Part shown: positions 12,061 through 23,545 of the stretch, in pieces
How positions within the stretch are numbered: the stretch's first letter is position 1
How the letters are laid out: every line of letters starts with the position of its first letter
From: Gnetum montanum
Taxonomy: Eukaryota > Streptophyta > Gnetopsida > Gnetales > Gnetaceae
DNA length: 64,000 nt
Direction: 5' to 3'
NCBI GenBank assembly: GCA_015680685.1
Contig: MNCI01026334.1
Location: forward strand, 795,089-859,088
Notes under the pieces: model-generated
The model's database searches: none
What the model was told of the DNA's origin: nothing
The model's input: the letters and a program-made list of their open reading frames with translations, nothing else
Position numbers and translations under genes: made by a program

Positions 12061-13511
12061 TGCGGTGGGACAACAAAAAGGATGAATACACTGTATCTGA
12101 CCATTTTCCTAATGAAACCCTCTTTGCTGGTGTAGTAAATAATCAACCCATGGAAATAAATTGGTATAGTAGCATTCTTACCTATCTCACTTCCCAACAA
12201 ATACCACAAGAGTTGGACTTTAGGAAGAAACAACAGTTTCTTCACAAAACCAAGTACTTCATGGAAATCAAGGGACAACTTTATAAATTCTGCCCTGACA
12301 GCTTGGTTCGATGGTGTGTCCCCGATCAAGATCAATTAAAAGTTCTCCAGGATGCTCATGAGGGCCCCTGTGGGGATCATTATGTTGGTAGACGAACAGC
12401 TACTAAGGTTCTGCTTGCAAGATATTATTAGCCAACATTATTTCGGGATGCCCATCATTTCGCCCAATCCTGTGAGTGCTGCCAACATGATGGGGGAATG
12501 ACTGCTAGAATGGAGGATCCGCAACAATGGATTCAGCCTTTAGAACCCTTTGATATCTGGGGAATAGATTTTATGGGACCGATTACACCAATGTCCAATG
12601 GAAAAGCATATATCATCGTCGCTGTTGATTACTTAACCAAATGGACTGAAGCAGCCGCTGTAACAAATTGCACATCATCTACAGCTGCACGATTTGTACA
12701 ACAAAAAATCGTTAACAGGTTTGGTGTGCCACATGCGCTCATTTCTGATAATGGAACACATTTTACGGGTGCAACCTTTCGGAAACTGATGCAACGCTTA
12801 GGGGTTGAGCATAAACTGACCACACCTTACCACCCCCAAGCTAACAGTCAAGCCGAGGTTACTAATAGGGAGATTACAAGAATATTAACGTGAACAATTA
12901 GCAAATTTAGACGAGACTGGAGCACGAAACTGAACGACGCTCTTTGGGCGTATCGTTCCACTTGGAAGCTCCCTACTGGATATTCTCCCTATGAGTTAGT
13001 GTATGGGAAACTTCCAAAACTCCCCATATAGAATGAGCTTCGTACACTGTCCATGGCTTGTGAACTTCACCTGGATCTCGACCTAGCACAAAAACAACGA
13101 TTAGCAACTTTGAATATGTTAGACGAGAATAGATTGGTTGCACTATCGTTAAATGAGTTGCACAAGGCACACAGTAAACAACATCATGACTTAAAGATCC
13201 GAAGGTTTAGGTACCAACCCGGAGATAAGGTCCTTTACTGGAACCCCACACATGTAACCCAACGTACAAAGTTTCAAACCTTGTGGGAAGGACCTTATAT
13301 TATTCATACTACCTTCTCCTCTAGAGCCATGATGATATATAAGCCTGACAGCCCGGATAAAAGGTTATCGATTAATGTACAACAAACAAAACCTTTCCGC
13401 GCACCCGCAATAGCCAGTACAAGTTCCACCTACACCAGCGGGCAACCTCACTCATTATTTTGGATCTCTCCCTTTCCACTCAGTCATGGGGGAGATGGCC
13501 ACCTATGCTAA
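12061..13511 (+). pseudogene. P1 integrase
   Basis: The zinc-binding HHCC part runs from D-A-H-E-G-P-C-G (near 12355) to C-E-C-C-Q-H-D-G (near 12475). The catalytic core holds WGIDFMGP (near 12560), DNGTHF (near 12750) and QAEVTNREI (near 12850), so all D,D,E positions are kept. The C-terminal domain extends to TAA/TGA at about 13511, with K-V-L-Y-W-N-P and W-E-G-P-Y-I-I. It ends in S-H-G-G-D-G-H, encoded across an AGTCATGGGGGAGA tract. It is interrupted by stops at about 12430, 12892 and 13030. This is the least decayed integrase in the window. Confidence 0.9.
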
Positions 13512-15448
13512 TCATATGGGGCCCTCAGTTCCTTTTCGATTTTTGTTTTCCACGTTTTTGTTTTACACATTTTTGTTTTACAAAATTCTTTAACTTTTCT
13601 AAGTTTTTGTTTTACAACTTTCTTTAACTTTTATAGTTTTTGTTTTACAACATCATTATACCTTTTCCATTTTTTGTGTGTGTGTGTGATCCACCTTGTA
13701 AGTTTGTCCCATAATAAGCATTCTCCATGATGGTATGAATTGTTTTCATATTGATTGCTAATGTTTGGTTTTTACCTTTAAGCCACAATGTTGATACTAA
13801 GGTATGTCTCTTTTGATATGGCATGCAACGAGACCACTTCATCCATCCATCCACCAAGTTCTATGGTTTCTCTCAGCTTGCAAATGTACAGTCCCCTTCT
13901 TAATAAGAACTTAAACGAATCGGTGACTGGGTATTTCTCAAACTAAGGAAGGACTCAAGGGTTGAAAAGGATGTGACTTCAAGGGAACTCGATGCTTTTG
14001 TGTTGGTCATTCGCTTGGGTGCTTGAATGTTTCTTCTTCAGTTTTCTTGCCGTTCCGATGTTACCTAATTATTGGAAGCTGAGACAATAAAAATAAGAAG
14101 TCTTTGCATGGTGTGGCTCTCACGCATAAAAACACAAAACATAAAAAAAAAAACCCCCCCAAGTGAGAATTCAAAGCACACCCCTTAGATGGAATAAATA
14201 TGTGGGCTGTAAGGATTGGTTATGGAACCAAAAGTGTTCCCTCTAACTAAGGTCCTTCTCGCTTCTCATTCTCTCCTTTGTTTCGTCGGAATGGTGGTAG
14301 CTCTTGGAGTGTGCATTCTTGTTGCCCAAGTGGATGGTTTACCCGAATGCGTTGATGCGAAGTCACTGGATGTGGTTGGTTTGAGGCAAGAGTTGGAATG
14401 AGATTTTCCAAGTCACATTAATCATCAAAGACACAAGGGGCTGTATACCACCTTGTTCTTGGGATTCCATTCCATTTCTCTTCTCTCCATCCTTCTCTCC
14501 ATTGTTCACCTCATTGCCGGTTGTATCATTAGTGTATATATTTTGGTTGATGCATTATTTTCTTTTTGGTAAATTCTTGTGGTTAAGACTTTAACTCTTG
14601 TTCCAAAGGACATTCCCAGAGCCTACGGACTCTTGGAATGTGGGTTTGTCAAGGCATTAACGGCATAAGCCTGCTTTGGGGAGGACCCACTGACATTCCT
14701 ATTTGGTGCATTAGTTAAATTCTTTCCCTTAACATTTTGCAATTAATTTTGTTCTTGTTCATTTCCACCTCGGCATCCCTTTCATCGATGCCATAGTTGT
14801 CCCTTTTTATCTATCTTTCTTACTCCTTTCCTTTCTCCATTCTCCCGCTACCGGAGGTTCACAATTAGTCATGGGGGTACGGGGCCTAATTTTTTCGATT
14901 TTCTCCTAGCCCCGAAATTTTTAATTTTCTTCCTAACCCCTACACCTTCGGTAGTCATCCTTAATATACTCCCAGATCCATATCAACCATACCACAACCT
15001 AGCCAATGGACCTACACCGAAGCAAGGTATCAACTACATGATGATTCAATTACCCTTGCTAATATACGATTGTGTTGTGTGTACAGATGGCGGACATACA
15101 ATAACGGACTGGATCTGGAGCAAACACTCGGAATGGAGCAGCGTTGAAGCAGCTATGAAAGGAGCAAGATCGATGATGCACTTACGGATGAACAGCGAAG
15201 GCGCAATCTGGGCGTTGGCAGCAACAACACCTCTTTCTTTCTCTCTCTTTCTCAGTTGCCAACAAAGGCCTAATGTCATTGTAATAAGGTGTTCACCCTT
15301 GTTGTCATGAACACCAGTTTTGTCAAGTCTTGTAATAATGATTCGTTCACATGTCATCCCATTAGTTCCATTCCCCTCAATAATTCCATACCTCCCTGAT
15401 ATTATTGTAAGGAACTCGAGGACGAGTTTTCATTCAGTCATGGGGGTA
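13512..15448 (+). other. P1 post-integrase spacer and purine tract
   Basis: No convincing gene. A T-rich 'ttttgttttac' repeat (13540-13650) follows the integrase stop. A conserved box with GGGGAGGACCCACT lies at 14665-14692. A second AGTCATGGGGGTA lies near 14868, and the purine tract proper, AGTCATGGGGGTA at 15436-15448, sits directly against the LTR. At 15087 an ATG follows TGTGTACAG, like the acceptor/start of the coiled-coil frame in other copies. Only about 360 bases remain before the LTR here and they do not encode that protein. The small open frame at 14216-14401 has one hydrophobic stretch but no homologue in the other copies. Confidence 0.6.
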
Positions 15449-16417
15449 TGATGAGACGCGATATCGCATGCACCACGATATCACGTACGCGATATCGTGG
15501 CCATCACGATATCGTGTCGTCCCCTACAATTTCATGTACGCGATATCGCGGTCCGCCGCCAAATCTATAAATAAGAGGCGTCACTCCCTTCATTTATCAT
15601 CCTAGGCTTAAAGTAGGGAAACTCTGGCAGTTTGATCACTCTAGAGATAGAATATTTTCCATGTGCCCGCAGTAGGAGTCCCCAAGTGAACGGTTCTTTA
15701 TTCGAGCAGCTTTGTACCTGAACGCAAGTTGTGTACGGCAATAAAGACGAGCTTTGTGGATAAACCTTGCAGTACATGGATAGGTTTATTTAATGTTATT
15801 TATTGCTTTCCTAGTAGCGCGGCATGAGTACGACTTGGTTACGAGCATTGACGAATGTGTACGGCTAACCAAGGAATCGGCTACTCATCGTGATTAGATT
15901 CTCTCACCCTTATCTCCTAGAACGTAGGACGAGTACGACTTGATTACGAGCATCTACGGATGTGTACGACTAGTCAAGGAATTGACTGCTCATCACACTT
16001 AGGCTAGTTAGGTGCCTTAATACGACCACTTCGAGCACGTGCGTTACGTGTGGTGATCCCAATAACGATTAGCGTTTGGTAGCCACAGTTGCATAGTTCA
16101 GGATGTGTACGGTAAGTGGGAACGGATGCTGATGCTAGTTAATTTAGACTTAGGTCCTTAGTTAGAGTTAGTTAGTTTCTCAACCCTTCACCTCATAGCG
16201 TAGAAGACATAAAACCATAAAAGAACAAAAAAACATATACCTCAGACTTACTTAACCATACACCGTGACAACAACAAGTAAGTCTGGGAAGACAACGAAT
16301 GATTAACCCCAAGTGTTCCATGGGGCGTTTAGGCATTTAGTCTGCAGAGTTCGACTAGATTGCACATGCTACGCTCGTTTCGTATGGTTGAGTGTAGGGG
16401 TACCTCGCCACTCATCA
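15449..16417 (+). repeat. LTR with GATATCGCG dyad array (P1 3' LTR)
   Basis: A 969-base LTR, TGATGAG...CTCATCA. The U3 part (15455-15555) is packed with ACGCGATATCGCG-type palindromes. A TATA box lies at 15566-15573 (TATAAATA) and an AATAAAGA-like site near 15741. It sits against the purine tract at 15436-15448. Its right side enters the interior of another element's integrase (B), so the LTR or its parent was inserted there. No clean target duplication is seen (right flank AATAG). Confidence 0.9.
15455..15573 (+). promoter_or_regulatory. LTR promoter: GATATC palindrome array plus TATA box
   Basis: Six GATATC-centred dyads, most of them extended to CGCGATATCGCG or a decayed form (CACGATATCACG, CACGATATCGTG), are spaced roughly 15-30 bases apart and end about 15 bases before TATAAATA. 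The dyads are obvious. Binding by a regulator is inferred. Confidence 0.65.
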
Positions 16418-17650
16418 AATAGGAAACAAAAGGAACAATTCCTCCAAAAGGTTAAAGGATACATGGAAATTAAGGGGAATCTTTACAAGATATGTGTTGA
16501 TGAACTAATAAAATGGTGCATTCCAGAAGAGAGCTAACAAAGAATTCTACAAGATGCACATAAGGGACCATGTGGTGGTTACTATGCAAGACGCAAAATA
16601 ACATTGAAGCTAAAGATGGCAAGTTACTTTTGACCTACCATATTCAAGGATGCACACAAATTCACTCAATCTTGTGAAAGATGCCAACATAATAGAGGAC
16701 TAACAACCATGAATGAAGGTCCTCAATAATGGATGCAATCATTATAACCATTTGATATATTGGAAATTGATTTTATGGGATCCATCATAGTGATGTCCAA
16801 TGGGAAATCATACACTATAGTGAGAGTTCATTATTGCACAAAGTGGGTAGAAGCAGTTACAGTCAAAGATTAGATAGCTAAAACAACTACTAAACTCTTG
16901 CAACAACATGTGATGAATAGATTTGGAGCACCACACATGCTCATATTCAAAAATGGAATACATTTTATAGGAGCTACATTCAAGAAGCTAATGCAACAAC
17001 TTGGAGTGAATCACAAATTAACCATGTCATACCATCTCTAAGAAAATGGCCAAGTAGAAGTGACCAACCAAGAAATCATGAGAATCTTAACTAAAATAGT
17101 TAGTCAATTTAGAAAGGATTGGAGCACTAAGCTGAATGATGCTCTATGGGCATATAGATCCACATGGAAACTTCCAATAGGATACTCACCCTATGAACTA
17201 GTATATGGAAAACTTCCTATGCTACCAATCCAAGCAAAGCTACAAATCTTAGCTACTATAAGTGAATTTGACCTGGATCTAAACTTAACTCAAAAAGAAC
17301 ATCTTATGAACCTTAATAGTTTAGAGTAAAATAGACTTGTAGCTTTAATAAGTAACAAGGTACATAAGCAATACTCTAAATATAGGCATAATGCATGAAT
17401 ACGATAAGTGACAATCCAACTGAGTGATAAAGTTTTCTATTACAATCCCAGTCGTGTGCCATAGAAGGCTAAGTTTCAAACCTTATGGGAAGGACCCAAT
17501 ATCGTTCATGCAACATACCCATTAGGTGATATGCAGATCCATCATCCAACCAGCCCACCCAAGCTTATCTTGGTCAATATTCAACAAGTCAAAACATTCT
17601 ATGAACATCTTGACTCCTCTATGGATTCTACCCTATTTACCAAACCATAA
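16418..17650 (+). pseudogene. Element B integrase (5' end cut by LTR)
   Basis: The sequence opens inside the linker before integrase (K-Q-K-E-Q-F-L), immediately after the P1 LTR. The HHCC region (D-A-H-K-G-P-C-G...C-E-R-C-Q-H) is at about 16555-16690. The core has I-D-F-M-G-S, then an Asp-to-Lys change in K-N-G-I-H-F (DNG expected, near 16950), and G-Q-V-E-V-T-N-Q-E. The longest open piece is 17060-17329. The C-terminal part continues to about 17650 with W-E-G-P. It is inactive because of the lost Asp and many stops. This is the pol remnant of the element whose 3' frame is at 19804-22565. Confidence 0.85.
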
Positions 17651-19803
17651 CTTGTTGTATCTTTTGATTAATTGTTTTCAATAATAGTCATGGGGGTGTC
17701 AAATGTGACAATTAGGCACTAAACCTTTTCCTCTCTTATTACTTTTTCATACTCTTTGATACTTTTTCTTTTCTTTTTACATTTTTTTACATTCTTATCA
17801 TCCTTTACTATTCCTATAATTTTCTATGATTTTTTCATCATCTTTCTTGTACATACTTCTGTTGATTTTCCAACAAAGTACAGAGTAAAGCAAGATGTAG
17901 TGCTAATAATGTGAAATTTGCACTATATTATCAAATCATTGAAAGAATGATTCTATATACAGTGAGACCACATCATCTATCCACTCATTTCCAATAATAA
18001 GAGGTTCTTACCATGGTCATAATAATATTCTTTTCCCAAAAAAACTAAAATAAATTTGTGATTACTATGTCTAAATAGAAAAGTGAAGAATCAAGTGGGA
18101 ATGAACAAGGTGTGACATCAAGGGGATTTGTGGATTCTCTAAGGCAATTACTATAAGTCTTACCCTACTATTAAGTTGTATTATTTACTTGAGTTTTAAC
18201 AAAAAATGGAAGAATTTCTAAAATAAGTGCTATCTTACCATGTCACTAGAAAGACATGTTACCCATGCTTGAAGGTAGTCCTCTAGTAAGGTCAACACAT
18301 TAAAAACATAATAAATGCACAAAATAAAAATTTCTAGGAATTCCACTAGAAAGACATGTTACCCATGCCTAAAGATAGATGGCTTCTCAGAAATCTAAAA
18401 AATAATAAGGTATGCTATTAATAAACTACTTCCTTGAACCTCATTGCCAAGTATTAATACTCCCTGCAACAATGATAGTCTTGTGGTTGTTAGTTTTAGG
18501 ATGATGCAATGCAATGTCACTAGTAAGTGGTATGGACTTGGTTTGGATCTTAGACTGAAGGGCTAATGATAACTTAAATACATATCACACAAAAGAATCC
18601 ATTATGCTTGTAGTAAGACATCTCATATCCCAATTTTTGTAATCCTTTCTACTCCCATTCCACCTCATCGTTATATATAATCATAATTCAATGGTTTTGT
18701 AATTTAGTGTTGTTTTCTCATTTAGGCAATACTAACATGTGTGTTTTGCAAGATAGGTATGTTCTACATTCAATTCCTTCAGTACCTATGGATACTTATA
18801 GGTATGGTTATACAAGCTAAGGGCTAAAGCCTGCTTTGGGAAGGATACACTTGTATAACTCTTGTATCTCATACCTAATGATCAATTCTACATCATCTTA
18901 TGCCTTCAAGATACTTTAACCATCAATGTTTACTTTCGTAAGTTTCATATCTAATCCTACTTTTGGCAGTTCTCACCATAATCTCTTATACATCTAATTG
19001 ATCTTTTTTGCCAAAGATTCCTTCCTTATGATCTTTGACTACCTAATTTTTATAGTTTGAGCATCATATATGATCAAAGATCCTTTAGATAACTTCTACA
19101 TCTTCCAAACTATTCATTTGACTCAATTTTTTCATCAAAAATTGCTTAAAAATCAAAATTTTTTAGCAATGACATCATAGCTATGATGTTATAGGTCCTA
19201 TGACATCATAGCTACAATGTTGCATCTACAATTTCATGTCGATAAAAATCTATATATATGTGTGAGGAGTTAGAAAATTTTTTCATTTTTACATTTTAAA
19301 GCAAAGGGAGTTCATTTTGTTTTTCTAAGCCTATGACACCCGAACTTCCAAGCTCCCAAACTTCCTCACTGTAGCTTTAATTTGCATGATTTTTAAACCC
19401 TCTTAATCACATAGTGACTAACTTATTGCACATAAAAGAATCAAATCAAGCCAAAATTTTCAAACACTGGAAGAGTATATTAATAGTAAGAATAAAGAAC
19501 AAATAAGAATATTTTAATCAATTAATTGAATAAAAGCTCATGAACCTAATTGATTTTCCTAACTAACCATCTAGTATCATAATAAATAGGAAGATGATAA
19601 CTATGATAAGTCTTAATAATTAAAGGAATAATAAACAATGATTTCTTTCTAGATTTTTCTAACTTTGCAATCATAGCAAGAGCCATAAGTGATAATAAAA
19701 ATAAAAGTTTGAAAAAAACCAAGGATCTAAAAAAGCAATATGAATACTAGAGAGACCTATTTAAATCCTTGCATAAGCTTAAATAAATCTTTGATGATTG
19801 CAA
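17651..19803 (+). other. Element B spacer, internal promoter and leader
   Basis: No gene seen. A CATGGGGGTG tract occurs at about 17688, just after the integrase end. The box GACATGTTACCCATGC appears twice (18252 and 18354), a local duplication with about 100 bases spacing. The CCTGCTTTGGGAAGGA box is at 18826-18852. The palindrome/TATA module is at 19160-19258. The leader then runs about 545 bases to the ATG at 19804. Here the base before the ATG is A, so the splice-acceptor-like CAG of other copies has decayed to CAA. Confidence 0.6.
19160..19258 (+). promoter_or_regulatory. Internal promoter-like module of element B
   Basis: Contains ACATCATAGCTATGATGT, an 18-base perfect palindrome, then a second partial copy (ACATCATAGCTACAATGT) about 35 bases on, then TATATATA at 19251-19258. 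The 3' LTR of the same element has the related ATATCATATCTATGACAT before its own TATA box (22897). No LTR end or primer binding site lies between this module and the following open frame. Confidence 0.6.
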
Positions 19804-22565
19804 ATGGCTCCCAAAAGACCCATAGTAGAAGAACCTTCATAGCATGAAAGTAAAGGACCACAAGATTGAGGTAGAGGATTAGTTAGAGAACAAATGTCGC
19901 AAGTGGCGTAGGAAACCCAATCCTTTAGCATCTACCAACAAACACTTACTACTAAACAATTTGCCTAGGCTAAGATGGAAGTACCACCAGCTCTAGAACA
20001 AGGATAGCACCTCACACTATCAACCAACTATCTTGAGGTAATTTAATAGAAGTCCATCATGTCCAAAGTGATTATGGGATTGAATTTTAAACCATTCATA
20101 GAGTTTGCATTTGAAAACATCCAAATCCAATTACAAGCCTCTCCTTTATGGCAACTCTATCAAGTAGTGGTGAATGGTACCTGGGAGAAGTATATCAATT
20201 TTGGAAAAATAAACAAGATGATGCTACTATTAGGATTGAAGAAATCTCTGTGCCTTCCTCCATTGAAATTATTATAAAGGCACTTAATATTCCAAATGTT
20301 GAAGCAAATGTAGCACAGATATTGACTAGATCTAACACTGATGCAAAGAAACTATGGTTGCAATGAGCATATGGAAAAGAGGACAAGAAGTATAGCAAAT
20401 TAATTGCCAAGGAAAAGATCTAGTTCAAAATTAGAACCTACTACCTGTTCTCTACCAAAAGGCTCAATAGAATTTTCACTTATGCTACCAAGGAAAGCAT
20501 AATTCTCATAAAAAATTCAATGCCAACATAGTGCATTTGATCTTTTCAAAATATAGAGAAGGTTTGAAGAGAAGAAGGCAGGGAAACTCACGCCACCATT
20601 GCCTTGCCTTATGAGAAAGTTGTGCAAGCAAGTAGGGATTCTTGGATATATAAATGATGTCCTCTAGAAAGCTTAGAATGCATCCTATGCTGAGATGTCA
20701 AAACTAGTGTGACCAAAGAAAAATCAACTGGAGAAGCCAACAAGTACTAAGGGAGCAACAAGATCCATGCCAATAAGTAACATTCTAGCAATTGGACAAT
20801 AAGAAGTAGGACCTAGTGGATCAATGGTTGTTGATGATAGACCTAAACCAAGTGCTCCTCTTGTACAACTAGATTACAAGCCTTCCATAAGCCATTTGCA
20901 GCAGATCATAAAAATCATTAGTTGGTAAACAAGAAAAGGTTCCAAATTGTACAAAGTAAGAGATGACTTTACAAGACTTGCAGTATCAATAGGATCTATG
21001 AGTGGTCAAGTCTCATTGCAGGCAAGAGAGGATGACAATTGGTCACAAAAGATCTCGGGGAATGTTGCATCTTTCCAAGTTACGGTAGAAACTAGTGAAG
21101 GAGCCATAGTAATGATAATGCAACACCAAGATGTAATAAGAGCAACAAAAGTAATTACTAATCACATCAAAAAATCATTTAATGTTTCTATTGTGCCACC
21201 TGCAAATATTACTGGAACCAGAGATGTTGAAATGCTAGCTAATACATCAATGACTTCAACAGAATATGAAGATGTCCTTGATTAACTATTGCAAACAAGA
21301 CAAGTAATGTAAAATCTCTTTGATATCCCTAGCAATATCACTGTAGTTCAATCTAATTTGATTACAACAAAGGAAAAGCTAGTCTAGTAGAGACTAGGGT
21401 AGAACATGTAGAAAATGAAGTGTAGAGGTTGCAAACTGAATTAGCAACCTTGAAAATAGAAAAGAGAGATCCTACATAGTTTATAACCCCAAACTAGCTA
21501 GATGCATTTAGAATAGAATAAGTGAGGAAGCTCATAGCAAGGAATATTCAGATATAGATGGAGAAAGAGAAGGTTGTGTGAAATACATTGGTGGTAGAAA
21601 CACAAACAGATGCACATGTCAAAGCCATAATTGCCTTAGAATAAAAAAAATAAGAAACTTGCTTAGATAATACAAGGTTGAAAAACATTGAAAAGTAGAA
21701 GAATATTGTCAAAGAAAACATTCATCAACTATGAGAATAGTTCATTAGATTTAACTAGGACATGAATAAATTGGCCAGAGAAAATTGAACCTTATCAATA
21801 AAAGAAGTCCACAAGATTCGACACAAATCAACACATGAAAAAATGAGGCCAACAAACATGAATGGCTTAAAGAACACTTCAGAGAATAGGTGGGAATGTA
21901 CAAGCAAATCAATGAAAAAAGAAATTGAGATGGCCAAGGCCAAGATTAGTTCAGTTGCAACATAAACACTTAACTGGCAATTAATTTTGGATAGCCTAGC
22001 CCATGTCCACTAGGTTGAAGTAAAGAATAAAGACCTACAAATCAAGGATCTCATAGAGTACATGGGATTAGCAAACCTTTGGTATGCTAATCTAGCCATG
22101 TTAACAACAGGTAGACCAAGAAATGAGTTAGAGTAATAGGTAGCCACAATGCATGCATTGTATGAGAAGAAGTTTGTAGACAAGAAATATGCCCAATAGA
22201 AACTACATATTGCAAACTCTAAACTTAAATTAGTAAAAGCCAACTACCAAAATTAGAAAAACATGGTAGCAAACCTAGCCCTTAGAATGAATGATTACTA
22301 AGAATTAAGAAATGTGGCTCAGGTGTTTGAAGAAGAGAAAAGGCAATTTGCAGCTTCGTACATGAAAGCTTACAAAATGTTTCCACGGCTACCATGTCCA
22401 TGGGAAGTATTGACATCATCAAACATTGTAGAGTTCACATGGATGGTGCATGATCCCAGATTAGAAGAAGAAAAGCTTTAGGCACTCCTCAATCATTACC
22501 AATTCTAGAAGCCTAATGATAAAGGAAAGAAGCTAATGGAGGAGCCATCACTATTGGAAACTTAA
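19804..22565 (+). pseudogene. 3'-ORF coiled-coil protein, copy B
   Basis: About 2.76 kb (roughly 920 codons) from M-A-P-K-R to a TAA at 22563, with many stops and at least two net frame changes. Layout: a basic N-terminus, a helical domain (EWYLGEVYQFW, then a block ending ALNIPN, then F-K-I-R-T-Y and F-T-Y-A-T-K), and a central conserved block (W-S-Q-K-I-S-G-N-V-A-S-F-Q-V, 21043-21081). The block L-F-D-I-P-S-N (near 21318) opens a long Glu/Lys/Gln-rich coiled-coil stretch of about 350 residues. A C-terminal block with Y-M-K-A-Y-K-M and L-P-C-P-W-E-V lies near 22360-22410, and it ends M-E-E-P. No enzyme or zinc-finger motif was found. It sits where Athila-type elements carry an env-like frame, but I see no signal peptide or membrane segment. 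Function unknown. Confidence 0.7.
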
Positions 22566-22798
22566 AGATTGCATTGAGATCTACCATTTTTTATTTTGTT
22601 TGTTGTCAGTTGTATCCATAATGCTATGCATGAAAATTTTGTAAAACACCACTTGAATCACAATGCGGAATTCAAAGTTAAGTAGTCAGGTATATAAGTA
22701 GTTATATCAAAGTCTAAGTATACCTCCTAATTTTGGAAGGAATTTTATCTTCCTTTTGTTTTAAGTTGAGGATGAGTTTCCAGTAAGTCATGGAGGTA
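22566..22798 (+). other. Element B tail and purine tract
   Basis: Non-coding tail between the coiled-coil frame and the LTR. It carries the shared GAGGATGAGTTT block (22767-22779) and the purine tract AGTCATGGAGGTA (22786-22798), the plus-strand primer position directly against the LTR. Confidence 0.65.
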
Positions 22799-23545
22799 TG
22801 ATAAAATTTGTTTTACTAAGTTGCGATATCATATCTATGACATCGCAGCTCTACATACATCATCGTTGATGCAATGTAGTAGGTCTTATTCACCCCTATA
22901 AATACCAATACTTGGTTACACCAATGAACAACTTGCATTTCACCCTTAGTGAAACTCTTGTAGATTGTTTTGGTAGTTAATACTTAGTGATAGAGTGAAT
23001 GTTTGTCATGCAGTGTTGAATAGTTGAATGGAATCTTTATTCAAGGAGATTGTACTTCAGCATAATTCATGCACGAAAATAAAGATCGAGATTGTTTACC
23101 ATCATTGCACATAGTTTCTTTGTTTTACTTAGTTATTTTCTTTACGTAGTTTAATTTTCATTTCTTTAATGTGCTTACTTTAGTTTAGTCCTTTACATTT
23201 CTCAAGCACTTTACTTTTCCATGTTCATTTGTAAGGTAGAATGAGTACGACTAGTTTTGAGCATATAAGTGTAATCGTTTGATAATCCCAGTAGTGTTAT
23301 TACTTGGTTTGCCCAGTGGCATGACACTTGGTAACTTAGTAATGATTACATAAGCCTAGGATGTGTATGGTAAGCTAGGAACGATTGCTCATCACCATAG
23401 GAGAGAATAGAATTACATTTTTTTTCACTTAGACTTATATTTTATTCTCACTTTCATTATGTTTGTACTTAGGGGTAACATGAGGCAACAACATCAAGAT
23501 ATCATATGCCTCACTTAGAGTTAAACCATACACTTGCACTTCACT
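22799..23545 (+). repeat. Element B 3' LTR (3' truncated)
   Basis: Starts TGATAAAA (expected TGATGA) after the purine tract. Dyads GATATCATATC, GACATCGC and CATCATCGTTGATG lie at 22825-22880, and the TATA box is at 22897-22904. The R/U5 landmarks (AATAAAGATCGAGATT at about 23078) are present. The sequence leaves the LTR consensus near 23545, before the CTCATCA end, and joins the tail of a different copy. The right boundary is approximate. Confidence 0.75.

Larger units (their letters stand above)
8223..15448 (+). mobile_element. P1: decayed Ty3/gypsy (Ogre/Tat/Athila-like) element, 5' truncated
   Basis: Order: gag (from about 8232, N-terminus missing), protease, RT, RNase H, integrase (to 13511), a spacer of about 1.9 kb, a purine tract, then the 3' LTR at 15449. 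No 5' LTR or primer binding site precedes gag. The element abuts M1 head to head at about 8222-8232. An assembly gap of 316 N lies inside gag. The RT and integrase motifs (FLDGYSG, EVFMDDFS, WGIDFMGP) are those of the non-chromodomain Ogre/Tat/Athila branch. Lineage assignment is from remembered motifs, without a tree. Confidence 0.85.

Noticed and set aside
14216-14401. Small frame with a hydrophobic stretch in the P1 spacer, possible env remnant
   Set aside because: No counterpart in M1, B or G2 spacers, no signal or transmembrane pattern beyond one run, and composition fits chance.
15455-15555. CRISPR-like repeat array
   Set aside because: The units are variable palindromes inside an LTR promoter in a plant nuclear sequence, with no regular spacers.
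20195-20410. - strand frame inside copy B
   Set aside because: Antisense shadow of the coiled-coil frame.
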